From Ariolimax columbianus (Eukaryota > Mollusca > Gastropoda > Stylommatophora > Arionidae), in assembly GCA_036924085.1 (NCBI GenBank), contig JAVGWX010000004.1:40391293-40455292 (forward strand): DNA of 64,000 nucleotides. The letters are read 5' to 3'. A model generated the notes under the pieces. It was not told where the DNA came from, ran no database searches, and saw only the letters and a list, made by a program, of their open reading frames with translations. Position 1 is the first letter of the stretch. Every line of letters starts with the position of its first letter. A program made the position numbers and the translations under genes. This document shows positions 21,700 to 32,552 of the stretch, piece after piece.

Positions 21700-22375
21700 A
21701 CTTCTGTTCCCTGCTGTTTTACATGTCAAATCATGCGTGTACAGTCTTAGGATGTCGCTTCGGGTGCTGAAGATCACGGAGAGATCGGGGGAGATCGGAA
21801 TTTTTTCACGTGGATCTTCTGGTACAAATTTCTCCTGATCTCTTAATACTGAGATCAGACACATGTGTGAAGTAGAGCGCACGTTAAAAATCCTTTGGCA
21901 CTTGGACATCGAAAAGAGTAGGCTTAACGGCCGCTAATCTAGCAAAAATTCAAGTTTAAAATCTACTCTAATTATTCCAGGGATTCTCACCCAACAGAGA
22001 TTACGTAGCAAAAAGGGGACTGTGTGGCTATAACATCAGGTCTTGGTTATGTGGTTTGTGGAGCGGCATAGATGGCGCCTGATAGACCAAGGGTCTATCT
22101 TTCTCTAACTTTTGCTTATACCACCACCAATCTCAAAAATAGCCGATCGTGCATTCCAAAGGATAACAGATACTAGGATTTACCTAGCAAGTCACCAGTG
22201 GATTTTCGCCTGCAAAAAATATGGAACAAAGGAGGCCTACACGACGTCTAACGACATAAGTGGTCCAAAGATAGAGAGATAGACAGCCTTAAAGGCCATC
22301 GATCCATCATGCAACGTAACTTGTATAACCACTCTTAAGTCAATATTTGTTAACAATTTTACTGTATGTTGTGCC
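21700..22375 (+). repeat. Repeat G, copy interrupted by about 540 bp
   Basis: The left part (TTCCCTGCTGTTTTACATGT to ACAGTCTTA) ends near 21747. The right part starts ACAGCCTTAAAGGCC near 22288 and runs to GTTAACAATTTTACTGTA. The duplicated ACAG(T/C)CTTA is consistent with a 9-bp target duplication around the insert. Confidence 0.65.
21985..22140 (-). repeat. Dispersed repeat C, copy 3 (partial)
   Basis: The reverse complement of AGATGGCGCCTGATAGACCA and 'ggctataacatcaggtc...tggttatgtggtttgt' matches repeat C. It lies within the insert that splits repeat G. Confidence 0.6.
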
Positions 22376-22447
22376 AATTTTAAAATGCATCTCGCATTAT
22401 TTTTTGTGTGTAATTGTCTAAATTGTTTTTCTGGAAATTCTACGTTT

Positions 22448-22556
22448 TTCTTCTTTTCTTCTTCTTCTTCTTCTTTTTCTTCTTCTTCTTCTTCTTCTTT
22501 TTCTTCTTCTTCTTCTTCTTCTTCGTCTTATTCGTATTCTTCTTTTTCTTCTTCTG
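22448..22556. repeat. (TTC)n microsatellite
   Basis: About 110 bp of TTC/TCT triplets with a few G/A interruptions, long enough to give Ser-, Phe- or Lys/Arg-only open frames. Confidence 0.95.
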
Positions 22557-22591
22557 TTTCTGTATTCGTTCTGAAAAAGAGGATATACATA

Positions 22592-22630
22592 AATACACAC
22601 ACATACACGCACGCACGCACGCACACATAT
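22592..22630. repeat. (AC)n/(GCAC)n microsatellite
   Basis: Short ACAC and ACGC repeats following the TTC tract. Confidence 0.8.
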
Positions 22631-22671
22631 ATAAATTCATACTTTCAGATGCGAAAAATAAAATGGTAGCG

Positions 22672-22930
22672 ACCAACACATCTGATGATTAATGAGAGAC
22701 TGTGGGGTGGACAGAATACACCATCAGGAAATAAGCAAAGAATATAGCCAGATATGTGTCGTAATGTACCACACAAGGCGAAGAAAAGTTTTGAGATTCC
22801 AAAAAATAGCTGGACAAAAACAGTAAAAGAGGAATTTAATAATATTTGGAGTCTGGTGGCCGGAGCTCGAGAGGAGAGCCATAAAACAAATCGATTTAGT
22901 GTGTCTACAGCAGCCACATAATCGAATTGG
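22672..22930 (+). pseudogene. Possible LINE RT C-terminal tail
   Basis: One frame reads SWTKTVKEEFNNIWSLVAGA, then EESHKTNRFSVSTAA. LINE RT tails often end in (R)PK-x-TW-x-x-TV-x-E-E-L followed by W-x-x-A...R...W, and this fits loosely. Short and interrupted, so tentative. Confidence 0.4.
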
Positions 22931-23220
22931 GAAAAACGTCAATAGGTTATCAATGCATGTGAATGGAGAAGATTTAGGGTAAAGAAAGAGTGAAACATCC
23001 AAGTGCTACTCAGATTTAAAATATTAGAACCACTGTAGCCTGCCTACATGTTGTAAAAGGCTTGTGGGGAGGGTTGTGCATGAGGATAACAACCTTATTG
23101 TATAAAACCTTTACTGTTGAAAGAGCAACCATAGATACCCGGATACATGTTTCTTGCAAATGGGTCAATTGTGGTGGTGGCTCTATAGTTGGCTTAGAGC
23201 AAAAAAAGGTAACTAAATAT
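22931..23220. other. No recognised feature
   Basis: Unassigned sequence. Confidence 0.3.
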
Positions 23221-23238
23221 CATCATCATCATCATCAA

Positions 23239-23271
<33 letters not shown>

Positions 23272-23301
23272 GAGAGAGAAACAGAGAGAGAGAGAGAGAG
23301 A
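23221..23301. repeat. (CAT)n then (AG)n microsatellite
   Basis: Six CAT triplets pass into an AG/ACAG purine-rich run. Confidence 0.92.
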
Positions 23302-24395
23302 AAGGACTTTAGAGAAACACAACTGTATGAGCACATACCAGTTCTTAAGTGTGGATACGTATTGTTTGAGATAAAACTGTCGACTTCAAGTGGTAAGGTC
23401 AGCTTCTGTCTGATTACACATGCCAAAAAGGAGTGGGCCACTTTCGCACCCCCCAAAGATTTACCTCAGGAAATGAGGTAACATCCTGGTTGACTTGTCG
23501 CGATATGACAAGACTGCGTGTCAAGGGTATTTTCACAGCATACCTTCTCTTTAACACGGCGAAACGAAGTTGTGATTGGGTACATATAGTTTTCTAAAGA
23601 GCTCTTGTTACTATCATGCCTGGGATAATATTGCAGTCTAGAAACGTAACAAGCTATTGAAGTAGGCCCTATTTTATTCATTTCAATCCTATCAACCGAT
23701 AACAGAAAACCGGGCTAGGGATTTTTTTAAATTTGCAATGGTTATTCCTGATAACTTGGTGACTACCGAATTCAGAAATATAACGGAGACTAGTTAGGCA
23801 CACCTAAAGTGGCAACGAAATGCTGAAACAAGTAAATTATCAGAGCATATTGGAAACGTATCACAGTACTTGGATAACCCTGGAGAACAAAGTGATATAA
23901 ACAAATGTAAAGTGTAGCTAAGAAGAGGACCAATATTTATTCTTTGTAACGGAAACTAAATCAGCTCTACATATTCTTATTTCTTTCGCCAAGTATTAGA
24001 CTTTTATTTAGTAGGCAAACCTGGCAGGTGATTTCCACGTAATAAACACCGAGGGGCGACTTTAATTAATTTCACATATCAGGTAGATGTCTCCCACTTA
24101 TTAAGTCCGTCAGATATGTGGTATTTATGTCATTAGGCACTGGATCGGTGGTTTCCATGTATAATACACAACTGACATATGTCTTCAAACTATTACACAT
24201 ACATGACAGGTAATGTCTCAGTATTCTACACTACTGATATGTGGGTTTTACGTATTGGGCATACCTGGCCGATATATTCCACCTATTATACACATATGAC
24301 AGATGACTTCAACATACTACACATAATTGACAAGTGACGTTTACGTTTTAGACAAACCTGGCAGATTCAATGTTCTATGCTATGCTGGTTGAACA
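23302..24395. other. No gene recognised
   Basis: About 1.1 kb. From 24030 to 24360 there are loose recurrences of 'acctggcaggt...tattacacat' at intervals of about 60 bp (e.g. 24020, 24085, 24200, 24270, 24350), perhaps an old degenerate tandem. Confidence 0.4.
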
Positions 24396-24399
24396 CTAA

Positions 24400-24525
24400 T
24401 AATGATGTTGTTGTTGATGTTGTTGTTGCTGTTGTTGTTGATGTTGTTGTTGATGTTGATGTTGCTGTTGTTGTTGCTGTTGTTGTTGATGTTGTTGATG
24501 CTGTTGTTGTTTCTGTTGTTGATGC

Positions 24526-24560
<35 letters not shown>

Positions 24561-24652
24561 ATGTTGCTGTTGTTGTTGCTGTTGTTGTTGCTGTTGTTGT
24601 TGATGTTGTTGTTGTTGCTGTTGTTGTTGCTGTTGTTGTTGCTGTTGTTGTT
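24400..24652. repeat. (TTG)n with CTG/ATG variants: expanded SINE-B tail
   Basis: About 250 bp of TTG triplets with regular GCTGTT and GATGTT variants. On the minus strand it is CAA/CAG and directly follows the 3' end of a SINE-B copy, exactly where other copies have a short (CAA)n tail. The minus frame reads as nearly pure Gln, with no other coding signal. Confidence 0.92.
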
Positions 24653-24985
24653 TAATGAGTAAAATTACGCTTTTTGTGCCCCCAGAAAAGGACATTAGAT
24701 CGCGGGTAGTTTTAACTTTCCTAACATCCTGAAGGTAGTGATGAAGGTTGACCGCGGTCCTCCAGGCGGCTTCGCTATTCTTTGCTTTATCTGTGTGACG
24801 CTCAATACTACGAGGATCACGTCGATCTACATCTCATCAGCCATACTGCCTTAAAAACAGTCTGTTTTCATGGAACGCTACAGGGAAGAGAGATAGTAAT
24901 CTTGGTCAGTATATTGTGCATGACCCTGAGGCGACTTTCTTCGTCAGTATGATGTGCCTGACCAGACTAGCGTCTCAGTTCCTGC
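24653..24985 (-). mobile_element. SINE-B copy 2
   Basis: The reverse complement gives the head GTCTGGTCAGGCACATCATA, body ACAGTCTGTTTTCAT...AATGCTGA-like diverged segments, GGATGTTAGGAAAGTTAA, TGTCCTTTTCTGGGGGCACA and CTCATTAAACAACAACAACA. All blocks align in order with copies 1 and 4. Diverged but full length; its tail is the expanded TTG tract. Confidence 0.8.
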
Positions 24986-25039
24986 ATAATGATATTAGAA
25001 AGTAAATATCCAACCAACGTGTATGTGAAAGTTCAGATC

Positions 25040-25365
25040 AGGTCGTTTGGGTGCCCAAGAAGACATTCTCACAACCTACTCCCTCCCTCTCTGTCATCGG
25101 CCGCTACCTAAGCCTCCTCTGGTCGAAGATTGGTCCATTCTTTTATGTTGTCTTGTCACCTCTGTTTGGGACGACCTCTTCATCGTCTATTGCTGTTGTA
25201 ATTCTTTCTCGTATTTCCTCATGTGTATCTCGATCTTTGTTCGTGATGTTTAAAAATCTTCAGAAACATCTCACCTCCAAGGCATATATACTCCGCTGCA
25301 GGTCATCTGTAATTGTCCATGTTTCACAGGCATAGTGGAATATTGACAGGATCAATGTACTAGCA
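25040..25365 (-). pseudogene. LINE RT C-terminal remnant
   Basis: The reverse complement reads YACETWTITDDLQRSIYALE, DRDTHEEIRERITTAI and DNIKEWTNL in pieces. These match the well-known tail of LINE RTs (YG-ETWTL..DLQ..L.A.E.R, GRP..RW.DNIKEW). Several frame changes and stops; clade not assigned. Confidence 0.7.
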
Positions 25366-25435
25366 TGATAAACAAAATCAGCACAATTCATTGTTGCTAA
25401 TAGTAAGAAGTAAGAAACTAGAACCAATCAAAGAA

Positions 25436-25491
25436 AAAGAAGAAGAAGAAAAAGAAGAAGAAGAAGAAGAATAAAAAGAAGGAAAAAAAAG
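25436..25491. repeat. (AAG)n microsatellite
   Basis: Purine-only AAG/AAAAG run. Confidence 0.9.
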
Positions 25492-25968
25492 AACTGTTCT
25501 GCTACTTCTTCGTGAAATCTCACGGTTTATTTTGTGGAGATTCATAATTTCTTCGGTCATGTAAATATACGAATTTGTGTTTTTTATGGCATAGTTTCCT
25601 ATATAGCTGCAGTTGCACTTGTTGGCACAAAGTATTCAGAGTGTGTTGTGTTTTCTGCCTATTCATGTCTGTGTCAACTCATTCTTCATTGAGGCATTGC
25701 TCAACTTTTCTGGCGCTGTAACTAAAAATATGACTATGTCTGTCAAACCTTAGGTGAGAGAGCATTTCTCAGTCCACGTTGATGCCTTTATCTCCCAAAC
25801 TTAGTTTTCTATAGACTTATAAAATGGCCCCTGCTGAAAGTTTTGTTGAGATTGTACCGCCGTGTCGAACGCCACTTTGAACTAGTATATTGATTGACCA
25901 ATGAAATATCGTAATATCGGTTGAGAATCAATCAATGATCTCTTCTATTAATTGCTCGTACTCCTATT
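25492..25968. other. No recognised feature
   Basis: Unassigned sequence. Confidence 0.35.
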
Positions 25969-26090
25969 CTATACTTCACTTTACTTAACTTCACTTCACT
26001 TAACTTAACTTCACTTAACTTAACTTAACTTAACTTAACTTAACTTAACGTCATTGTACAGGATTAGAATGCTTCACAGAGTCTTATAAA
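25969..26090 (+). repeat. Repeat C head with expanded (TTAAC)n
   Basis: About 15 ACTTA/CTTAA-type pentamers lead directly into TTAACGTCATTGTACAGGAT and TTAGAATGCTTCACAGAGTC. This is the start of repeat C as seen at 61490 (TTAACGTCTTTATACTGGTT). Only the head is present. Confidence 0.72.
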
Positions 26091-26489
26091 ACCAGTTTAT
26101 TTCACCTCACCGATACTTAAAATACTGTGAGCTTCCAATCTATTTTTGAATGCATTAACTTACTCTGCTTCAGTAATGCTTACCAAGAATTCACCACTCA
26201 CCCATTTCACTAATCTAAAAAATACTTTAAAACAAAAAAAACCGTGGTCCTTCATATAAAAAACAATAGATCTTGCAAGAGCAGGCCCAATCATGAGCCA
26301 GCCAGTAGCTATATATCTAAAGTAAACATCAACAATTCCACCATGGAAAAAAAATGAAATCCCCGAAGATGGTTGGTTCTTAGTCGACCTGCATTTCTAC
26401 AGGGGCAGATGCCCCTGTGCAGGTCCCAGATCTGGTATGATCTGGATATAGCCGGGAGAATGATTTTCTGCTTAGCGGGCTAGGCTTGA
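26091..26489. other. No recognised feature
   Basis: AT-rich unassigned sequence. Confidence 0.35.
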
Positions 26490-26735
26490 GTAGCTTAATA
26501 CTCCCCTGCGTTATATGTTTAATCGATGTGCGAGTTCATCGTAATAGACTCAAACACTAGAGCAACATAGACCCGCAGCCTGTTAGGCGCCATCTATGCT
26601 GCTCTAAACAAACCACCTAACCATGGCCGGTGTTATGCCATTTGACACAGTTAGTCGCCTCTTACGACATGCTCTCTGTGAGGCAGTGGTGCTATTCTTG
26701 TCCTTGTCATACACAAAGACCCCGGCAGACAACTC
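26490..26735 (+). repeat. Dispersed repeat C, copy 4
   Basis: Good copy: GTAATAGACTCAAACACTAG, CGCAGCCTGTTAGGCGCCAT, CCACCTAACCATGGCCGGTG, CACAGTTAGTCGCCTCTTAC, GACATGCTCTCTGTGAGGCA and ACACAAAGACCCCGGCAGA. Aligns with 61.5 kb (+) and 7.6 kb (-). Confidence 0.82.
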
Positions 26736-26884
26736 GGGTAGGTACTATATAGAGAATAGATAGGAAGACAGCTTAGACAGATTTAGAAAGGAGATTTTTC
26801 ACGGAAGAATAACTGTGTAAGTATACCCGTCAGAAACAGTGATACACGTATTTGTAGATAGCTCAGCTAACAAAGCCACATCCA

Positions 26885-27090
26885 ATAAAAGTGGAGGGCT
26901 ATATTACAGACCATGGAACACATTCTACAATACTGCATGCTGACGCAGGAAAAGAGATAACAATACTGACCTCGCGAGAAAGGCAAATGACAAAACGGAG
27001 ATAAAACAGCCTTACAAACAACCGTGTCTTTTGTAAGAGAAACCAGGAACTTGATCTGAGGATGAACAAAGAAGATGAAGAAGACAATTC
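26885..27090 (+). pseudogene. LINE 3' terminal coding remnant
   Basis: ACCATGGAACACATTCTACA encodes TMEHILQYC, the His/Cys motif that ends I- and Jockey-group ORF2 (compare AEHLLQNCP at 31.9 kb). About 100 bp on, LQTTVSFVRETRNLI-stop resembles the usual last residues (L..T..FI..TGL.I). Stops intervene. Confidence 0.55.
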
Positions 27091-27368
27091 CATGGTCTCT
27101 ACACTACCAAATTGTGATATTTCTAACTGTGTACATCCCCATTCAAACGATCAGGCCACAGCTTCTGTGAGTGCAGCTGTACTTTTCCACGTATCTTAAT
27201 CGTGCGAATGTGTCTTCTCTATATGTCCAGACGTTTATACAATTCATCTGTTGAGTTGTTTTTTTCTCTCTGTTCCCAGACAACATCACATGCCGATATT
27301 TGACAATAACCGTAATATCGGATCACACTAATACATCATTATCTCAAAAACATATTGTTTGTTTATTA

Positions 27369-27832
27369 CGAGGCATGTTCAAAGGAAACCGGACCAAACT
27401 GCAACAAGTGAACATACGTACGATCCGCATGATGACGTCACTTCAGGTATAAACAGCACATACCAACCATCAAGTTTGTAAAATGTCATAATCCTTCGAC
27501 TCATAGTTTCCTCAGCAGACCGTTGACAACATGGCAGATGTGATACGGAATCCGTCCAGAGTTGATCAGCGAGCGGTGATTCGGTTTCTAATAGCTGAAG
27601 GATGTCGACCAATTGACATTCATCGCAGAATGCAGGTTATGTATGGTGACAAAAGTGTGTCGAAGACAACAGTGAAGAACTGGACAACGATGTTTAAAGA
27701 AGGACGCAAGTTAACGAAATCTCTTGCGAGACCAGGTCAGGTGTATATTGTTGCGTTAACTGACGTCTGTATGCACATCGTACGTATGTTCACTTGTTGC
27801 AGTTTTGTCTGGTTTCATTTGAATACGCCGAA
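27369..27832 (+). mobile_element. Short mariner-like element
   Basis: A 464-bp element with TA on both sides (27367-27368, 27833-27834). Its inverted ends match those of the palindromic element at 14.7-15.7 kb (CGAGGCATGTTCAAAGGAAA then CCGGACCAAACTGCAACAAG; at the far end, reversed, TTCAAATGAAACCAGACAAA). The middle and C-terminal two thirds of the transposase gene are deleted. Confidence 0.85.
27531..27770 (+). pseudogene. Mariner transposase N-terminal HTH fragment
   Basis: The frame from ATG at 27531 gives MADVIRNPSRVDQRAVIRFL, then EGCRPIDIHRRMQ, YGDKSVSKTTVKNWTTMFKE and GRKLTKSLARPGQVYIV. This is the first helix-turn-helix (HTH_48-type) of mariner/SETMAR-like transposases, followed by the RPG linker. 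The catalytic DD34D-type domain is absent, and the frame then runs into the right inverted end. At most it could bind element ends. Confidence 0.85.
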
Positions 27833-27984
27833 TACGGAGGGAGGGAGGGATTAGCAAAGTAGGTTGCATGTTGAATAGGAATTTTATTACCGTTTATAAT
27901 TGTATCAAGATACTGGCCAAAATACAGCAGTGAATATACTAACTACATCCAACCAGTCATAGCTGGCTTCCAGCGTCTGCGAAC

Positions 27985-28225
27985 CTAAGGCTGACCACGA
28001 GCCTATTGCACCTCCAAGTGGCGGCCCAGGAAACAGGCTGTATCTCGTGTAGTCTGGGTAAGATAATAGGGATCAAAGAGGGACAGGAAACCCGGTCCCA
28101 AAAATGTCATGCTGAAATCGTCTGTCTCGAGTCGAAAGGCGTATATACCTCGCTTTAAACTGGGGCACTGCATCCTTTTTATGACGAATGGCAAAAGGAA
28201 AGAATTCAGGATTCAGGGCCTTACT
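27985..28225 (+). mobile_element. SINE-A superfamily member, diverged
   Basis: Keeps the order CTATTGCACCTCCAAGTGGC, CCAGGAAACAGGCTGT, GGATCAAAGAGGGA, AACCCGGTCCCAAAAATG, TGCTGAAATCGTCTGT and a TTTAAACTGGGGCACTGCAT segment. These parallel SINE-A (CACCTCCACGCGGTGATCCT ... CCGGTACTCAAAAAATGCTT ...). Lower identity than the 16.5 kb group. Confidence 0.6.
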
Positions 28226-29582
28226 CACGCGGGTATACACAGAGGTAGACATAATGTCAACATGGAATGTGGGTGTATAGGTCGTTGCATAGAGACAGTA
28301 TACACAATAACCGTTACGTATAAGCCGGTAAACGTTAGTTCCATAACATGACATAAGTTCTCTGTTTAAAAACAGGTATAATACAAGTAGTATGCAAGTA
28401 AAAAGATAGTCGCAGAGCAGATACTGCTGTCGGGGGTGAAGTGTCGTCACTGTCTTTCATACTTTAGATGTAAGCACTGTGATTATTTCAGCCGTGTCGA
28501 CTGTAGTGTGTTCGTATCTTTTTTTTTTTTTTTTTTGCTTAGATGTTTGCCTCACTAGTTTCTACTGGCAGAGGCGCGCCATTTTCCACCCCAGACCGTA
28601 GTCAATTGGGCGATATCAGGACGCATAAACCAGTGCTTGGATGCATGTGTGCATCTGTATGTACCTATGCTAGGTTTGTGCGCCCTCAGAAGCTAGCCCA
28701 ACCAAAGTGCAATGGAAGGGCTTTACCACGACGGCGCGTGTGAAAGTTGTGCAAGGGTGTGACTGTAGGACAGAGTCAAATGAAACAGAGTGAGGTGAGA
28801 AGAGAGAGAAGGGGAAGAGTGGCCCCCAGGGTGAGCATTTGATGCACGTGTGTTCGTATCAAGAATTTAACCAGGTAGGCAAGTGTAATTGTGAAGTAAA
28901 GAATAGAATCAATCAATCTATACAAATATTTGCAGCCCTACGTGGAGCACAACCCTTCAACAATACATGCCAAGTCTTCTAACATTGACCTGTTCATATC
29001 TGTTGACCTTTTTGTGGCTTCAATTTTATCCCAGAATGGGATAATGCATTCTCATTTCCAATGCTCCATAGTTCTCTCTTACAACATGTATGGAAGGTTA
29101 CAGTGTTACTCTTCTTTGCTTCCCTTTCATGGCCCGGTAACACTCGGGAAAATAGCCCAAATCCAAAATCATTCCATAAAATATGTATAAAAAAGATCTT
29201 CACAGCAGAGGCCTCAATTACGCAGTCCAGCAAGCCTTTAGTAATGCAGAAACCTGATCCAGGGAAACCGAACCACGGATCAAACATCCACTGTACATGG
29301 CAAACGTATGCAAGCGCTTGATAGTCTGACCGCACTTGAAAAACGAATATCTTTCTTTGAGGTACACAACAGGATTGCCGATACAAGAGTTGTTGTTTTG
29401 GAGATTACTAGAAAATGTGTTTAGAACTGGTAATAAATGGCTGTCTCTCTCCAACTAATGTCTCTATAAAATACTATTTTTTTTACCCAGAATGTTATAT
29501 CACTGCAGAAATTTGACGTGTGCGATTGAATTAACTTTGAATGTCATGAGTTGGAGAGTCTTCTGGCTTAGAAGAGTTTTCC
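28226..29582. other. No gene; poly-T at 28519-28537
   Basis: About 1.35 kb of unassigned sequence. The poly-T run could be the A-tail of an old minus-strand retroinsert. No exon was supported. Confidence 0.4.
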
Positions 29583-29589
29583 AGCATAC

Positions 29590-30882
29590 AGACATTAGCA
29601 AAGAGCTAAAGGGGCACGAAAACATGAATACGGCACCTGAAGAGCACGTGATGGCCAAATTAACAATGCGCGAAATGGAAGAGGCTATGAAAACATTAAA
29701 GAAAAGGAAATCTCCCGGAAACGACGGGATGACAAACGAAATGCTGATGGGGCTGGGCCAAACAGCGAAGAGGAAACTGCTATCGGTCCTGAACCAAAGC
29801 TGGAAAAGGGGAATTGTACCACAGGCATGGAAAGACGCAGTACTGGTACCAGTACCAAAAACAGGAAAGGAAAAAACAGATCCAAATGGATATAGGCCCA
29901 TAAGCCTACTGAGCTGTGTCGGCAAGCTGATGGAACGGATGATAAACACCAGACTGATGTGGCATCTGGAAGAAAAACGAATACTAATTCCACAGCAAGC
30001 CGGCTTTAGACAGCACAGATCCACTGAGGACCAGGTCATCCTCATAGCCCAGGAGATAGAAGATGCCTACCAGGCACAGAAACACACAGTAGCTGTTTGG
30101 GTGGATCTGGAAAAGGCATTTGACAAAGTCTGGAAAGAAGAAGTGATGTTTGTGGGAAGATGTACAAGTGGATCAACCACTACCTCAAACAAAGAACGGC
30201 CAGAGTCCAAGTACAAGGGCAGATGAGCAAAAAGGTGACACCCGAGCAGGGAGTACCCCAAGGGGGAGTACTGTCACCCACACTCTTCCTGGTATATATA
30301 AACGACATTACAGAGAACATACCAAGAAGAGTCCATAGCTCAATGTTTGCAGACGATCTGGCTATGTGGACCTCTGAAAAGAATCTCACCATAGCAAGAA
30401 ATCGGATGCAGACGGCCCTACCATCGCTGGAAGAGTGGGCGAACTCATGGCTGGTCAAAATAAACGAGGAGAAAACCACATGCACAATATTCTCGCTTTC
30501 GTTAAAACCCCAAAGTACCAAATTAAGTCTAAATGGCAAATTCCTGCAGCCAAACGACAACCCAAACTATCTGGGAGTCACATTTGATCGGCGCATGACA
30601 TGGAAAAGTCAGATTGAGAGAAACCGAATGAAAGCCAGAGAAAGAATGGCAATCATGAGGAAACTTGTTGGCACAAGCTGGGGAGCAGACGAAGGCATAC
30701 TAAAGAAACTGTACACTGGAAGAGTGAGACCAGTTCTCGAGTATGGCATTGCGGCATGGACAACAGCAGCGAAGGCGAACTTCGATAAAGTTAACAAACT
30801 TCAAAACCAAGCCATGAGAATTATAACAGGTGGCATGAAGTCAACGCCAATTGTAGAACTTAAAAAGATTACAAAACTGTAA
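29590..30882 (+). pseudogene. I-group LINE RT domain, frameshifted
   Basis: First frame: KSPGNDGMTNEMLMGLG, GYRPISLLSCVGKLMERMI, QAGFRQHRSTEDQVI and AVWVDLEKAFDKVWKE (motif A, with the first catalytic Asp). A shift of frame near 30145 leads to MYKWINHYLKQRTARVQVQG, PQGGVLSPTLFLVYINDI (motif B) and MFADDLAMW (FADD box). The end is YLGVTFDRRMTWKSQIE and VLEYGIAAWTTAAK. The frame stops at TAA 30880-30882, but the next codons are in the same frame with ORF2 content, so this TAA is a lesion, not the natural end. Confidence 0.9.
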
Positions 30883-30885
30883 TCC

Positions 30886-32028
30886 ATGACCGATAGAAGA
30901 GACTGCAGAGCCCAGCTGCAGTCAGAGAAACTCCGAAGACTGACGGACTATCCAATGTACCAGAGACTAAACAATTTGGGAAATGGGAAACTAAAGCGGA
31001 GAAACTTTGCAGAAATAGCCAAAGCAAAGATGCACGAAGATCCCATAAACGCACTAACAATACCAAAATCCATCACTACTGTACGAAAACCTACCTGGAG
31101 GCAGGATATATTTCCAGAGGTGGTAGAAAATATACCAGGTATTGCAAACAAATACTGCCAGACTGAAAAAGAAAGGAGAGATACTACCCTAAGTTTCACA
31201 ACGAAAAGCTACCCAAGCATGGACTGGACCCATGCATACACCGACGGTTCTGTAACAAACACAACACAGAACGGAGGGGCAGGAGCATTCCTGAACCTAC
31301 CAAATGGCAGAAAAATAACACTGTCATTCGCTACTGGTAAGTACACAAGCAATTTCAGAGCGCAGGCAGAGGCACTGAGGGCGGCAGTGGAAGAAATGGT
31401 GACACAAAGTGAAAATGAAAGCCATATAGTCCTGCTTACAGATGCTCTCGCCGTAGTCACAGCGCTAAAAAGCCAGAAAAACACTGAGCTTAATGACTTA
31501 AGAGCAGCACTCTGCAAACTGTGCCAGCAGTCCGCACCAAAAAGGGTAGTGGTACAGGGGATCCCATCACACTGCAACATCCAAGGCAACGAGGAGGCAG
31601 ACAGACTGGCAAAAGAAGGTGCAAGAGTACCACAAACAGATACCAGTATGACGTACGAAGAGTCAAAACGGCTTATCAAAGCCAGATACATGACCAAATG
31701 GGAAACCGAACATACTGGTTACACCAAAAACGATGCCTATTACCAGTTGAACCGAAGAGAGCAGGTCGTTGTCTTCAGACTTCGCACTGGCCACAATAGA
31801 CTGAGGTACCACCTATTCAACAAATTGAAGATAGGGTGTACCGACGAATGCCCGTGCGGTACTGGTAAAATGACCGCTGAACATCTGCTGCAGAACTGCC
31901 CGACATACGAGGATCAGAGAGAGCAGATGTGGCCATCACCAGTGGATCTGCAAGACAAGCTCTATGGCAGTGGCGACAGCCTCAGGATGACCGCCGCTTT
32001 TTTCGAAAAAATAATGGTTACTGTCTGA
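30886..32028 (+). pseudogene. I-group LINE RNase H and C-terminus
   Basis: An open frame of 380 codons, same frame as the RT part. The RNase H domain runs from about residue 113: HAYTDGSVTN (first Asp), AQAEALRAAVEE (Glu), VLLTDALAVVTA (Asp) and GNEEADRLAKEGA (last Asp). The catalytic D-E-D-D set is complete. The C-terminal part has LRTGHNRLRYHLFNKLKIG and CPCGTGKMTAEHLLQNCP. It ends FFEKIMVTV-TGA about 10 bases before the (GAA)n tail. Confidence 0.92.
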
Positions 32029-32063
32029 CTGCGTACGCAGAAGAAGAAGAAGAAGAGTTTTCC

Positions 32064-32550
32064 GAGCGGTGGGTCACAATTGACATGCCCTCAATGTGGC
32101 ATTTGATTTATTCTCGTTCTGTTTCATTCACTCTTGAAACGTATTTGTGTTAAATAGAAGTGCCGATGCCTTTAGCGATATGCTCTTAATATGGTAGTGT
32201 ACTCAATATCATTTCTGTCATATGCATATCCTTTTTTGTAATTTGTCTGGTTTATTCGGTGAATCTTTATAAATAAGAGATAAAGGCGCTTGCATGTCAT
32301 GAAACAAAAGCGCGAAGCCGTGTAGTTTTTAATCCCACACGTTTCAAACCTTCGCTAGCCTCAAGAGAGGAGAAACTAGTGTTTAGTTATATTAGAGATG
32401 AGCGAAAATAAGTAGGAGATCCTATGTACAAGCCATGTGTGTAAAAGAATCCTTGGTAGTTGAATTCAAATAGATAACTGTGGGCTGTTAGTCACTGTTG
32501 TGGACAAAGTCTAAATAGTAATGTCATGTTCACTCAATCAGCAACATGCG
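32064..32550. other. No recognised feature
   Basis: AT-rich unassigned sequence after the LINE. Confidence 0.35.
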
Positions 32551-32552
32551 TA

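Larger units (their letters stand above)
29583..32055 (+). mobile_element. I-group LINE, 5'-truncated (RT + RNase H)
   Basis: A 2.47 kb non-LTR retrotransposon ending in (GAA)n, with the flanking duplication AGTTTTCC (29575-29582 and 32056-32063). ORF2 starts just upstream of the RT fingers, so the endonuclease and ORF1 are missing (typical 5' truncation). Domain order is RT, RNase H, C-terminal CCHC-like motif, which places it in the I group (I/Nimb-like). Its 3' end is repeated almost identically at 10867-11359 and less so at 39381-39777. One frameshift near 30145 and one in-frame TAA at 30880 are the main lesions found. Confidence 0.93.

Noticed and set aside
24396..24695. Polyglutamine protein on the minus strand
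   Set aside because: The Gln run is the expanded CAA/CAG tail of a SINE-B; no flanking exon structure or domain.
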